NCBI GenBank assembly: GCA_947088135.1
Contig: CAMUFJ010000031.1
Location: 1-21,268 of the forward strand
Reading direction: 5' to 3'
Length of the DNA: 21,268 bases
Source of the DNA: an uncultured Clostridia bacterium
Lineage (GTDB): Bacteria > Bacillota > Clostridia > Christensenellales > Borkfalkiaceae
Shown: piece by piece, positions 12,219-18,633 of the stretch
Layout of the letters: each line of letters opens with the position of its first letter
Numbering within the stretch: the stretch's first letter is position 1
Notes under the pieces: model-generated
Seen by the model: only the letters and a program-made list of their open reading frames with translations
Told to the model about the DNA's origin: nothing
Database searches by the model: none
Made by a program: the position numbers and the translations under genes

Positions 12219-14410
12219 ACGATTCGGGATATATGAATGAAAACGAGTATGACAACGTGAACGCCATGTTGGGCGAACTCGATTATCCGCCTGAGAGCGA
12301 ACAGCCTGCGGAGAAGAAGAAAAAGAACCCCCGTCCCAAAGGTATGGGGAAGTATATTTTTCTCGCGCTCCTTTTTATGTTGCTCTCTTTGGGGGGGCTG
12401 TTCATCGGCTTCATCGGCGGATTCTTCAAGCACCCGTCATTGAGCGCATCAAGCGGAATCGACGCCACGATCTTGGGTGCGTTTATCAACCTCGTTTCCA
12501 AATTCGGCGAAGTGATCGAAACTATTTCCAAAGCGTTTGCAGGCGATGAAGCGTTGGGAATCACGGGAAGCATCTCGGGCGGAATCAACGTCTGCATCGG
12601 CTATCTCGTGTATCTGCTCCCCGTCCTGTTCGCGCTGATCTCTTTGATTCTATTCATCGTATCGCTTGCGACGCGGAAGCCCGAGCGGGCGCGCTCCTGC
12701 GCCTATGCGAGCGGGATTCTTACTTTCCTCGCTTACGGCGCGATCTTCCTTTATACGTTCGCCGTGCTCAGCGCGACCGAGCCCGTTGTATCAAGCGCTC
12801 CTGCGGTAAAACCTCTTTCCGAGGTGCTGGATTATTCCTGCCTTTCGGTGGCGGGCGTGTGCTTCGTCAGTCTTTTCATCGCTTCCTGCATACGTAGCAA
12901 GCGGACGGGATTTTTAAACGCTCTTGCGCTCCTCTTCACGGCGGTATGCGCACTTTGCGTTTACTACCCCGGTACAATTACCTCCACCCCCTCCTTGATC
13001 GCGTTTGATCTTGCGAAAGGGAATATGCTCTTCTTCGGAATTGCATTCCCCGCCCTTCTCGTTATGCTGGTATTCAACCTCGTCGTTTCCTCCGCTCGTC
13101 TGAACGCGAAGAAGGGGCTCGTGTTCGATACGATCCGCTACGGGTTACAGCTGATCGCACTTTTGCTCACGGTCATCGCGACGATTTGTTATCCGCTCGG
13201 CGAGGATAGATGGGCGATCTTCAAAGACACCCAGCTGATCGCGACCGTCATATTGCTCGCGCTCTCCCTTGCGTGCCTGTTCATTCCTCTGTTCACGCTC
13301 GTGTACCGCGCAGTAAAACGCCGCGGCGAAAAGCAAGCGGCAACCGCGGCGACGCAGTATCAAGGCGATACAGCGCAAGACGCGTCTTACAGCGGCTACG
13401 ACTTCACCGAGGGCTACGACAATGGCTATCCGAACGATTACGCCCAGCCTCAGCCCGCCGCGCCGCAGGAACAGCCCCAAACGCAGAACGACTACGTTCC
13501 CCCGCAACAACCGGAAAACAACTATCAAAATTATAATACCTATCAAGAACCCGCCCCTGCTCCCGCTCCCGCGCCCGAGAGTTATAGCTATCAAGCGCAA
13601 ATGCAACAACAGTCCGCGGCGGAAGACGTGGTGGTTACGATCGACACGGACGACTTGCAAAGCTTCTTCAATCCGCAACCGGAGCCTCAGCCCGAACCGC
13701 AACCCGAACCCGAAACGTTGCGCTATCAGGCGCCCGAGCCCGAGCCGGAAGTGCTCAGCTCGCACGAGCCCGTCGTTATCAAAGAAGTTATCCGCGAAGT
13801 AATCAAGGAAAAAGAACCCGATCCTTCTCCCAGACCCGAGCTTACCGAATTCGAACGGCGCATGGCTGCGCTCGCAAGATCGAGCGACGCACCCAAGGAA
13901 GCAACCGCCGCGCACGAACAGGACAAGTCGACGCAGCAACGCCCCCGCCAAAACGGACAACAACAAAACGGCTTCCGTCCGAATTACCGCCAAGGTTTCA
14001 ACGGCGGGCCTGCCCGTCCCAACCCGCAGAGCAATCCTTTCCTGCGGCAAAACCAACCGACGGAACAGCCCTTTGCGGGACGCAACAACGAGCAGGGCGG
14101 CAATCGCGGCGAATCCAACTACAACGTTCCCGCCTTTGCCGGAAACCGTCCGCCCAACAGCTATGTGTTCGGCGGCGCGCAATACACCTACGATCCCTTC
14201 ATCAACACGCTTACCCCTATGGAGAAGAACGAATTCGGCGACGTGTTCATTGCCAATTTGTACGGGATTCATTCCTACCTTCCCACCTACGTGATCGGCG
14301 GGGACAATACGGAATTTTTCCAGACGATCTTCATTCATCTCGGGCGCTTCCGCGGGAACATCTCGCAAGAGCTCATGGAAAAAATCTATTCCTACGTAAG
14401 CAAAATGTAA
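12212..14410 (+). CDS. Polytopic membrane protein with long disordered region and conserved-looking C-terminal domain, function unknown
   Basis: 732 residues in four parts. Residues 1-47 are an acidic then Lys-rich cytoplasmic start. About eight hydrophobic helices follow (near 48-69, 128-152, 166-186, 209-228, 235-252, 272-294, 308-329, 341-366). Residues 370-655 are low complexity: Tyr/Gln/Pro-rich, with AP and EPQP repeats, a helical VVIKEVIREVIKEKE stretch at 521-535, and a Gln/Asn/Arg-rich section. The last 73 residues (660-732) form a compact domain starting YDPFINTLTPMEK, with a Gly-Gly-Asp in YVIGGDNTEFF and an Arg-rich HLGRFRG motif. I know no function for this domain. AGGAGGT lies five bases before ATG 12212, behind a consensus promoter, so expression is probably high. 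The gene is monocistronic and ends at a perfect terminator. Confidence 0.85.
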   Translation: MLDDSGYMNENEYDNVNAMLGELDYPPESEQPAEKKKKNPRPKGMGKYIFLALLFMLLSLGGLFIGFIGGFFKHPSLSASSGIDATILGAFINLVSKFGEVIETISKAFAGDEALGITGSISGGINVCIGYLVYLLPVLFALISLILFIVSLATRKPERARSCAYASGILTFLAYGAIFLYTFAVLSATEPVVSSAPAVKPLSEVLDYSCLSVAGVCFVSLFIASCIRSKRTGFLNALALLFTAVCALCVYYPGTITSTPSLIAFDLAKGNMLFFGIAFPALLVMLVFNLVVSSARLNAKKGLVFDTIRYGLQLIALLLTVIATICYPLGEDRWAIFKDTQLIATVILLALSLACLFIPLFTLVYRAVKRRGEKQAATAATQYQGDTAQDASYSGYDFTEGYDNGYPNDYAQPQPAAPQEQPQTQNDYVPPQQPENNYQNYNTYQEPAPAPAPAPESYSYQAQMQQQSAAEDVVVTIDTDDLQSFFNPQPEPQPEPQPEPETLRYQAPEPEPEVLSSHEPVVIKEVIREVIKEKEPDPSPRPELTEFERRMAALARSSDAPKEATAAHEQDKSTQQRPRQNGQQQNGFRPNYRQGFNGGPARPNPQSNPFLRQNQPTEQPFAGRNNEQGGNRGESNYNVPAFAGNRPPNSYVFGGAQYTYDPFINTLTPMEKNEFGDVFIANLYGIHSYLPTYVIGGDNTEFFQTIFIHLGRFRGNISQELMEKIYSYVSKM

Positions 14411-14418
14411 ACCACAAC

Positions 14419-14454
14419 AAAAAAGAGCGTTGCCGCGGCAACGCTCTTTTTTTT
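14419..14454. terminator. Bidirectional intrinsic terminator
   Basis: Perfect inverted repeat AGAGCGTTGC/GCAACGCTCT around CGCG, flanked by an A-run on the left and a T-run on the right. It closes both the plus-strand membrane gene and the minus-strand sigma operon. Confidence 0.92.
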
Positions 14455-14456
14455 GT

Positions 14457-14819
14457 CTATTGGATTCTCACGATCACGCAGATCCCGTCCTCGCAGGAGT
14501 ATCGGCGCGATTCGCTCACCGCGTCCACAAGAAACAATCCCCTTCCGCATTCCGCGTTCGTATCCGAGCAGACGCTCTTTTCGGGAGGCTTAAAATCGCA
14601 AGCGCTTTTCACGGAAATGTGAACGGTATTCCCTTCCCGCACGGCGCGGAAGCGCGCGCTCCCCCCGCCGTAACGCAACGCGTTAGACAGCAGTTCGTTA
14701 GCGATCAGCTTACAGTCGAACACCGCCCCTTCGGGCACCTCCTCTTCCATAAGCTTGGCGCACATATCCGCAAGCGCTTTTTTCAAGGCAGTATAGCCGT
14801 CTATTTCGAATAACATCAT
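14457..14819 (-). CDS. HATPase-fold anti-sigma-like protein (second kinase-like member of the sigma operon)
   Basis: 120-residue GHKL-fold protein of the RsbW/SpoIIAB type. The N-box is intact in KLIANELLSNALRYGG (E42 and N46), and the G2 lid motif is intact as ECGRGLFLVDAV (91-101). The D-box is not: the segment where a DxGxG would lie reads VKSACDFKPPEK. It could bind ATP weakly and act as the serine kinase and sigma binder, or be a structural partner. The ATG at 14819 overlaps the sigma stop (ATGA), so it is the last gene of the four-gene unit. Position after the sigma gene is unusual, since rsbW/spoIIAB precede theirs. Classification is firm at fold level; activity is inference. Confidence 0.75.
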   Translation of the reverse strand: MMLFEIDGYTALKKALADMCAKLMEEEVPEGAVFDCKLIANELLSNALRYGGGSARFRAVREGNTVHISVKSACDFKPPEKSVCSDTNAECGRGLFLVDAVSESRRYSCEDGICVIVRIQ

Positions 14820-15544
14820 TCCACCAAGCTCTTTGCGAGCGTCACTTTCAGCTTTTGCAAAATTTTGCGTTCCATGCGCGACACGTTCATCTGCGAAACG
14901 CCCATGCGCTTTGCCGTTTCCACCTGCGACAGCTCCGCCCCGAAGCGGTAGCGCACCAGCGCAAGCTCTTCTTCGTTGAGCGTCTTTAATGCGGAATTGA
15001 CCGCGTCGCGGTTATCCACCTCTTCGAACACGTCGTCTGCGGCGGGAAGCACCTCGTGATAACTCATGCCGTCGCTGTCCTTATCGGGAGAATTGTCGAG
15101 CGAAACCACTCCGCCCGCCTCGGCGCAACGCAGTATTTCTTCCTCGCTCACACCCAAATGCGCGGCGATTTCCTTTGCGGAAGGAGGTTTCCCCGTTTCT
15201 TTTGCGATTTCTTCCGCTGCCCGCTTCATGGAAATCCTCAATTCCGCCACCCTGCGCGGAAGATGGATGAGGCGGGAACGGTCGCGGAAATAGTTCTTGA
15301 TTTCCCCCGTAATGGTCGGCGTGATGAAGGTGGAGAATTGCACTCCCTTGCTCTCGTCGAAGCGGTCGACCCCCTTTAAGAGCGCGAGAGAGGCGACCTG
15401 ATACAGATCGTCGTATTCCACCCCCCGCCCGACGAATTTTTTCGCCAATACGGAAGCTATGTACAAATATTTTTCCACGATTTGATTGCGGATTCGAATA
15501 TCGCCCGTTTCCCTGTATGCAGCGAAAAGTTCTTCGTCGTTCAT
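14816..15544 (-). CDS. RNA polymerase sigma factor, SigB/SigF/SigG subfamily
   Basis: 242-residue group 3 sigma factor. Region 2 is clear (YDDLYQVASLALLKGVDRF, then FSTFITPTITGEIKNYFRD, the core- and -10-binding helices). Region 3 begins RLIHLPRRVAELRISMKRAAEEI and includes KPPSAKEIAAHLGVSEEEIL. Region 4 has a helix-turn-helix in QVETAKRMGVSQMNVSRMERKIL for the -35. The start at ATG 15544 overlaps the upstream stop (ATGA) and gives the usual short N-terminus; the 15625 extension is rejected. The company of a STAS antagonist and HATPase-fold proteins marks it as controlled by partner switching. Whether it runs stress (SigB-like) or forespore (SigF-like) genes cannot be decided here. Confidence 0.92.
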   Translation of the reverse strand: MNDEELFAAYRETGDIRIRNQIVEKYLYIASVLAKKFVGRGVEYDDLYQVASLALLKGVDRFDESKGVQFSTFITPTITGEIKNYFRDRSRLIHLPRRVAELRISMKRAAEEIAKETGKPPSAKEIAAHLGVSEEEILRCAEAGGVVSLDNSPDKDSDGMSYHEVLPAADDVFEEVDNRDAVNSALKTLNEEELALVRYRFGAELSQVETAKRMGVSQMNVSRMERKILQKLKVTLAKSLVE

Positions 15545-15906
15545 GCCTGTAACCCAAAACGGAAGGATATGCGGTAAAGCTCTCCCTCCTTTTTCTCTAA
15601 AACGGCGTTTTCCGCGAGCGCGCACAAAATCGCGGCGGATATTTCGTCCTCCTGTCCCGCGTTCTCCCGCTCCGTTTTACAAAAACCCGTAATCTCGACT
15701 CCCAATCCGTTCTCGACGGTAAAAATAATTTCCGCCTCGGCGTATCCGCGGTGCATGAGAAGAAGCAAACTCTCCGTAACGCAGACTTTGCAATCCTCGC
15801 CGTCGTCCATGCTCAGCCCCGCCACCGAGCACGCGCCGCCCGTCGTCAAGCGCACGGTGGTCATCAATTCGCCCGAAATCGGCGTTTTAAGCTTGATCTC
15901 ACTCAT
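15541..15906 (-). CDS. RsbW-like anti-sigma protein lacking ATP-binding motifs
   Basis: 121 residues that align by eye with the start of RsbW: IKLKTPISGELMTTVRLTTGG, then a helix DDGEDCKVCVTESLLLL corresponding to the N-box helix, then a strand IIFTVENGLGVEI. The N-box Glu is kept (E45), but the Asn four residues later, which coordinates magnesium-ATP, is Leu (L49). The D-box is missing, and the G-rich lid is replaced by ISAAILCALAENAV. It is therefore probably a non-catalytic member that still binds sigma or the STAS protein. The start is ATG 15906 (MSEIKLKT), overlapping the STAS stop by four bases; the longer frame to 15939 lies inside the STAS gene. Homology is my reading of a weak similarity. 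Confidence 0.6.
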   Translation of the reverse strand: MSEIKLKTPISGELMTTVRLTTGGACSVAGLSMDDGEDCKVCVTESLLLLMHRGYAEAEIIFTVENGLGVEITGFCKTERENAGQEDEISAAILCALAENAVLEKKEGELYRISFRFGLQA

Positions 15907-16211
15907 GACTCGATCTCCATGATGGTATCGAGCGCGCAAATGACGAAGAGCTTTTTCAAGCGGGGTTGCAAATGCGTAAGGCGCAACTTGTGTCCGTCCG
16001 TCTTGGCGTGCTTTAAAATTTTTACGATCGTTCCCAGCGTTGTGGAATCGATAAATTCCAGCTCCGTACAGTCAAACACGACGTCGGACGGAGCGGCGTC
16101 GTACGCCTGCATGATCTCCCCGTAAAATTCGTCCGCGTTCTCCGAATCGATCTCTCCCCGCAAGGAAAATTCCAAATTCGATTTTGAAGATTTCAGCGTA
16201 ACCTCTTGCAT
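15903..16211 (-). CDS. STAS-domain anti-sigma factor antagonist (RsbV/SpoIIAA type)
   Basis: 102-residue single STAS domain: an N-terminal strand (LEFSLRGEIDSENA), a core strand (SDVVFDCTELEFID), and the phospho-switch motif FIDSTTLGTIVKI. The phosphorylatable Ser is at 56, the same index as in RsbV, with D55 before it; the usual Gly after DST is Thr here. In unphosphorylated form such proteins release a sigma factor by binding the anti-sigma kinase. The start at ATG 16211 is chosen because GGAG lies eight bases upstream; the frame extends to 16250 but those bases form the leader hairpin. It is the first gene of the four-gene unit, followed by three ATGA overlaps. Confidence 0.88.
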   Translation of the reverse strand: MQEVTLKSSKSNLEFSLRGEIDSENADEFYGEIMQAYDAAPSDVVFDCTELEFIDSTTLGTIVKILKHAKTDGHKLRLTHLQPRLKKLFVICALDTIMEIES

Positions 16212-16231
16212 GAACATTTCTCCTTTGACTT

Positions 16232-16256
16232 TTTTCGATAGCTTCGCCATCGAAAA
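16232..16256 (-). other. Leader hairpin in front of the sigma operon
   Basis: Arms 16246-16256 and 16232-16242 (11 pairs, one G-U on the minus strand) around a 3-base loop, ending about ten bases before the AAAGGAG of the STAS gene. There is no T-tract, so it is not a terminator. It may stabilise the message or influence initiation. Confidence 0.5.
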
Positions 16257-16273
16257 GATACATCTTTCCGTAT

Positions 16274-16316
16274 ATTATATAAAGCAATTTACAACTGTTT
16301 GAAACGAATTTCAGAC
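16274..16316 (-). promoter_or_regulatory. Promoter region of the sigma operon with inverted repeat
   Basis: TATAAT on the minus strand at 16274-16279 has no good TTGACA-like box upstream. Instead the -35 zone is covered by an imperfect dyad, GTTTGAAA (16297-16304) and TTTCAGAC (16309-16316). On the minus strand this reads GTCTGAAA...TTTCAAAC. It could be an operator or the -35 of an alternative sigma, including autoregulation. Confidence 0.5.
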
Positions 16317-16338
16317 AATTTCCGCCGAAATTTTCTAT

Positions 16339-17415
16339 TTATAGCTCCATAAGTCCGAAATCCCGCATGATTGCGGAAAGCCCGTCCCCGCAACGTTCGG
16401 GCAACCGTCCGAGCAAGTTGGCTTCCCCCTCGGGCGGAGTTTTTCCCGCAAGCAACCGAACGGCGCGAATATCCTGCGGACGGCGCTCGCAAATTCTCTT
16501 GATTTCACTCAAAAACGCCGCGCGCGACCGTTCCAAGGCAAACGCCCGCTCCGCATATTCTTTTTTGCTCGGAGGGATTACCGTTCCCTCCCCAACCTCG
16601 GCGCGCTTAGCGCGGGCGAAATAATCGGGTACGAAATATCTGCGAGGCTTTCCGCATTTGAAAAACGCGTAATAGAGGGCTGAGAGCGAACGAAACGCCC
16701 GCCATTCGGACAAATCGTCCCCCCGCTCGCGATACATCTCTGCAAGCGTTCTGCCTTCGCCCCGAGGCAGTCCCGTCCGTTCATAACGGCGGATCCGTGC
16801 GTTTAATTCCACGATTTCCACCGGCGTTTGGGGTAACGTGCCGAGCGAGGCATATGCCGTTTCGTGCATATCGCTCTTTTCCCGCCCGCAGAGCACGCGA
16901 AGCGCGCGTTCCTCGAAGAGCGCAAGACGGCTCAACAAAAGGGCGGCGTAGCCGTCGGCAAGCGTTGGCTTTAAGAGTGCTTCGTCGTAGAAAACCTCCG
17001 CGTCGGCAAGAGGTACGCGGGTCTTACCGCCCCCCACCGTAACTTCCCCCGTCTTTTCCCAAACGCCGTCGAGCGTTGCAGAAACGGGAAAGAGATAGCA
17101 AGGAATCTTTCTCACCTCCGCAAAGAAGCGGGCAATGCGAAGCGTGTCCGCACTACCGGACGCAAACACCGCCCCTACGCCGTCCGGCATAGAAAAGAGC
17201 GGGAGCGCGTCCCCCTCCGCCACGACGGAAAGAGTGCGCATTCCCCGCCCAAGCGGTGCAAAACGGACGAGTGACTGCGAGTCCGCCGCCAACAGCGCCT
17301 TCCCCGCACAACCCTGTATGCGCGCGCCGAGCGCCTCCTCCGCTTTGATAAATTGTACGCTCTCTTCGCTACTTGCGAAATTTATCTTTGGCAGGGGATA
17401 TTCGGCGAGCCGCAT
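16339..17415 (-). CDS. Degenerate sn-glycerol-1-phosphate dehydrogenase-like protein
   Basis: 358 residues. The stretch from GVGAVFASGSADTLRIARFFAEVRKIP through FPVSATLDGVWEKTGEVTV, GGGKTRVPLADAEVFYDEALL and PTLADGYAALLLSRLALFEERA follows the order of the AraM/EgsA (iron-containing alcohol dehydrogenase) core: cofactor-binding turn, proline-aspartate segment, the GG-K-P strand, and the helix that normally carries a metal-binding Asp. Here the helix reads DGYAALLLSRL, so the usual Gly-Asp-Leu metal ligand is absent, and I find no clear His ligand pair. Catalysis in the usual way is doubtful. GAGGTGG precedes ATG 17415, and the gene follows the exporter by about 30 bases on the same strand, so it is probably in its operon. 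Similarity is remote, and another fold is possible. Confidence 0.4.
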   Translation of the reverse strand: MRLAEYPLPKINFASSEESVQFIKAEEALGARIQGCAGKALLAADSQSLVRFAPLGRGMRTLSVVAEGDALPLFSMPDGVGAVFASGSADTLRIARFFAEVRKIPCYLFPVSATLDGVWEKTGEVTVGGGKTRVPLADAEVFYDEALLKPTLADGYAALLLSRLALFEERALRVLCGREKSDMHETAYASLGTLPQTPVEIVELNARIRRYERTGLPRGEGRTLAEMYRERGDDLSEWRAFRSLSALYYAFFKCGKPRRYFVPDYFARAKRAEVGEGTVIPPSKKEYAERAFALERSRAAFLSEIKRICERRPQDIRAVRLLAGKTPPEGEANLLGRLPERCGDGLSAIMRDFGLMEL

Positions 17416-17445
17416 ATGCCACCTCGTTTCTATTTTTTTAAATTG

Positions 17446-18465
17446 TTATAGTAATAACCCGATTGCATTCGCCGCATAACCGACGGCAATGCCCAGTCCC
17501 AGTATGAAGACGACGATCCACGCCGTTTCCCGCCATTTCTTATAGTCGCGCAAGAGCACGAGATAGCCCAAGCCTGCATTGACGACAAGCCCGCAAAGCA
17601 GACTTCCGAAAGCGATACCGCCCAAAGCGTACGTTTCCGCAAGCGCCACGCTGGACGCGCAGTTGGGCACAAGACCGATCAAACCGCAGACGAGCGGTTG
17701 ATACCAAAATCCCGCGACCTGTAAAAAGGTGATCACGCGCTCCTCGCCTGCCTCGGCATTTCCTCCGCCGATTCCGAAAAAGAGAAACCCGAACGCCAAA
17801 TTAAATAAAAGAATAAACGCGGCGATTTTCAACGAATGCACCAAAGGCGTTACGAAATAGAGGGAAAGATTACTTTCTTTGCCGTGTTTGTGCTCGCAAA
17901 CGCTATATTCGTGCCCATGATGATGCGCTTCGCTATCATGGCCGTGCTCGTCATGTGCGTGTACGTGCATTTGGGGCGCATTTTCAGCCTTTTCGTTCTC
18001 ATGTGTACGCTCGCACGTATGCGTTTTGACGCATCGATCCGCAAGCGGTACTACGGCGGAGCGCTTTCGCACAAGCAAATCGGCAAGATACCCTACCGCG
18101 ATCCCGAGAACGAGCTTGCTTCCGCACAGCGCGAGCACCGAGAGAAGCTTGTCCGACCAAACCATGGGCGAAAGCAAGAGCACGATGAACGCCTCGTCGC
18201 TTGTGGCGATGAATACCGCGAGTAAAGTGCCCAGCGTCAAATGGCGGTGGCGGTACAATTTTGCCGCCATAACGGAGAACCCGCACATGGGCACAAGCCC
18301 CGTCGCCGCGCCGATGACAGGGGCGGCTTTCCCGCATAGAGCGCCGTTTGCCTTTCCGATTTTAGTATTATGCTCCATAAGCTCGATCAAAATGTAGAGC
18401 AACAGGAGAAACGGAAACAGTTTAAGCGTATCGAGCAACGCTTCGGTAATTACTTCCCACCACAT
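17446..18465 (-). CDS. Putative 10-TM-type heavy-metal/arsenic exporter (ArsP_2 family)
   Basis: 339-residue inner-membrane permease made of two related halves. Each half carries a GLVPxCxxS-type motif: GLVPMCGFSVMA at 56-67 and GLVPNCASSVAL at 264-275, whose Cys (C61, C269) could bind a thiophilic ion. Hydrophobic helices lie near 14-30, 76-98, 105-131, 209-232, 275-305 and 313-337, with the motif regions partly buried. The halves are joined by a hydrophilic loop (about 140-200) with roughly fifteen His plus Cys and acidic residues, a likely metal-binding segment. Members are annotated as putative heavy-metal or organoarsenic exporters; the substrate here is not known. GGAGG precedes ATG 18465. 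The promoter has a palindrome across its start site, consistent with metal-responsive repression. Confidence 0.78.
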   Translation of the reverse strand: MWWEVITEALLDTLKLFPFLLLLYILIELMEHNTKIGKANGALCGKAAPVIGAATGLVPMCGFSVMAAKLYRHRHLTLGTLLAVFIATSDEAFIVLLLSPMVWSDKLLSVLALCGSKLVLGIAVGYLADLLVRKRSAVVPLADRCVKTHTCERTHENEKAENAPQMHVHAHDEHGHDSEAHHHGHEYSVCEHKHGKESNLSLYFVTPLVHSLKIAAFILLFNLAFGFLFFGIGGGNAEAGEERVITFLQVAGFWYQPLVCGLIGLVPNCASSVALAETYALGGIAFGSLLCGLVVNAGLGYLVLLRDYKKWRETAWIVVFILGLGIAVGYAANAIGLLL

Positions 18466-18495
18466 TTTCCGCCTCCTTTTTTAAATCGATTCCGC

Positions 18496-18508
18496 AGAAG
18501 AATCTTCT
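18496..18508. promoter_or_regulatory. 13-bp palindrome over the exporter transcription start (operator candidate)
   Basis: AGAAGA-A-TCTTCT, perfect arms. The predicted +1 is near 18505, so the dyad covers the start site, a classic repressor position. Confidence 0.5.
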
Positions 18509-18511
18509 ATT

Positions 18512-18541
18512 ATCATACACTTTTTTACCGTGTTTTGTCAA
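18512..18541 (-). promoter_or_regulatory. Sigma-A promoter for the exporter operon
   Basis: Minus strand TTGACA (18536-18541, perfect), 18 bases, TATGAT (18512-18517). Confidence 0.83.
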
Positions 18542-18590
18542 TGATTTATGCCCGCCCGAATCTATTTTATTCACGGAAAGCCCGAAAGGA

Positions 18591-18622
18591 AAAGAGCGTT
18601 TGCCCATTGACAAACGCTCTTT
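18591..18622 (-). terminator. Intrinsic terminator of the ABC ATPase gene
   Basis: AAAGAGCGTTTG and CAAACGCTCTTT arms, 12 perfect pairs, 8-base loop, followed on the minus strand by a TTTTCC tract. It begins 12 bases after the stop at 18634. Confidence 0.85.
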
Positions 18623-18633
18623 GGTAACTGAAA

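Noticed and set aside
13145..14368. 407-codon open frame on the minus strand
   Set aside because: It is antisense to the low-complexity part of the 12212-14410 gene. Its Leu/Arg-rich, repetitive translation is the mirror of Gln/Pro/Glu codons, and no ribosome site or domain is seen.
15545..15625. N-terminal extension of the sigma factor
   Set aside because: It overlaps the RsbW-like gene with basic, non-homologous residues; the ATGA overlap at 15544 gives the usual sigma N-terminus.
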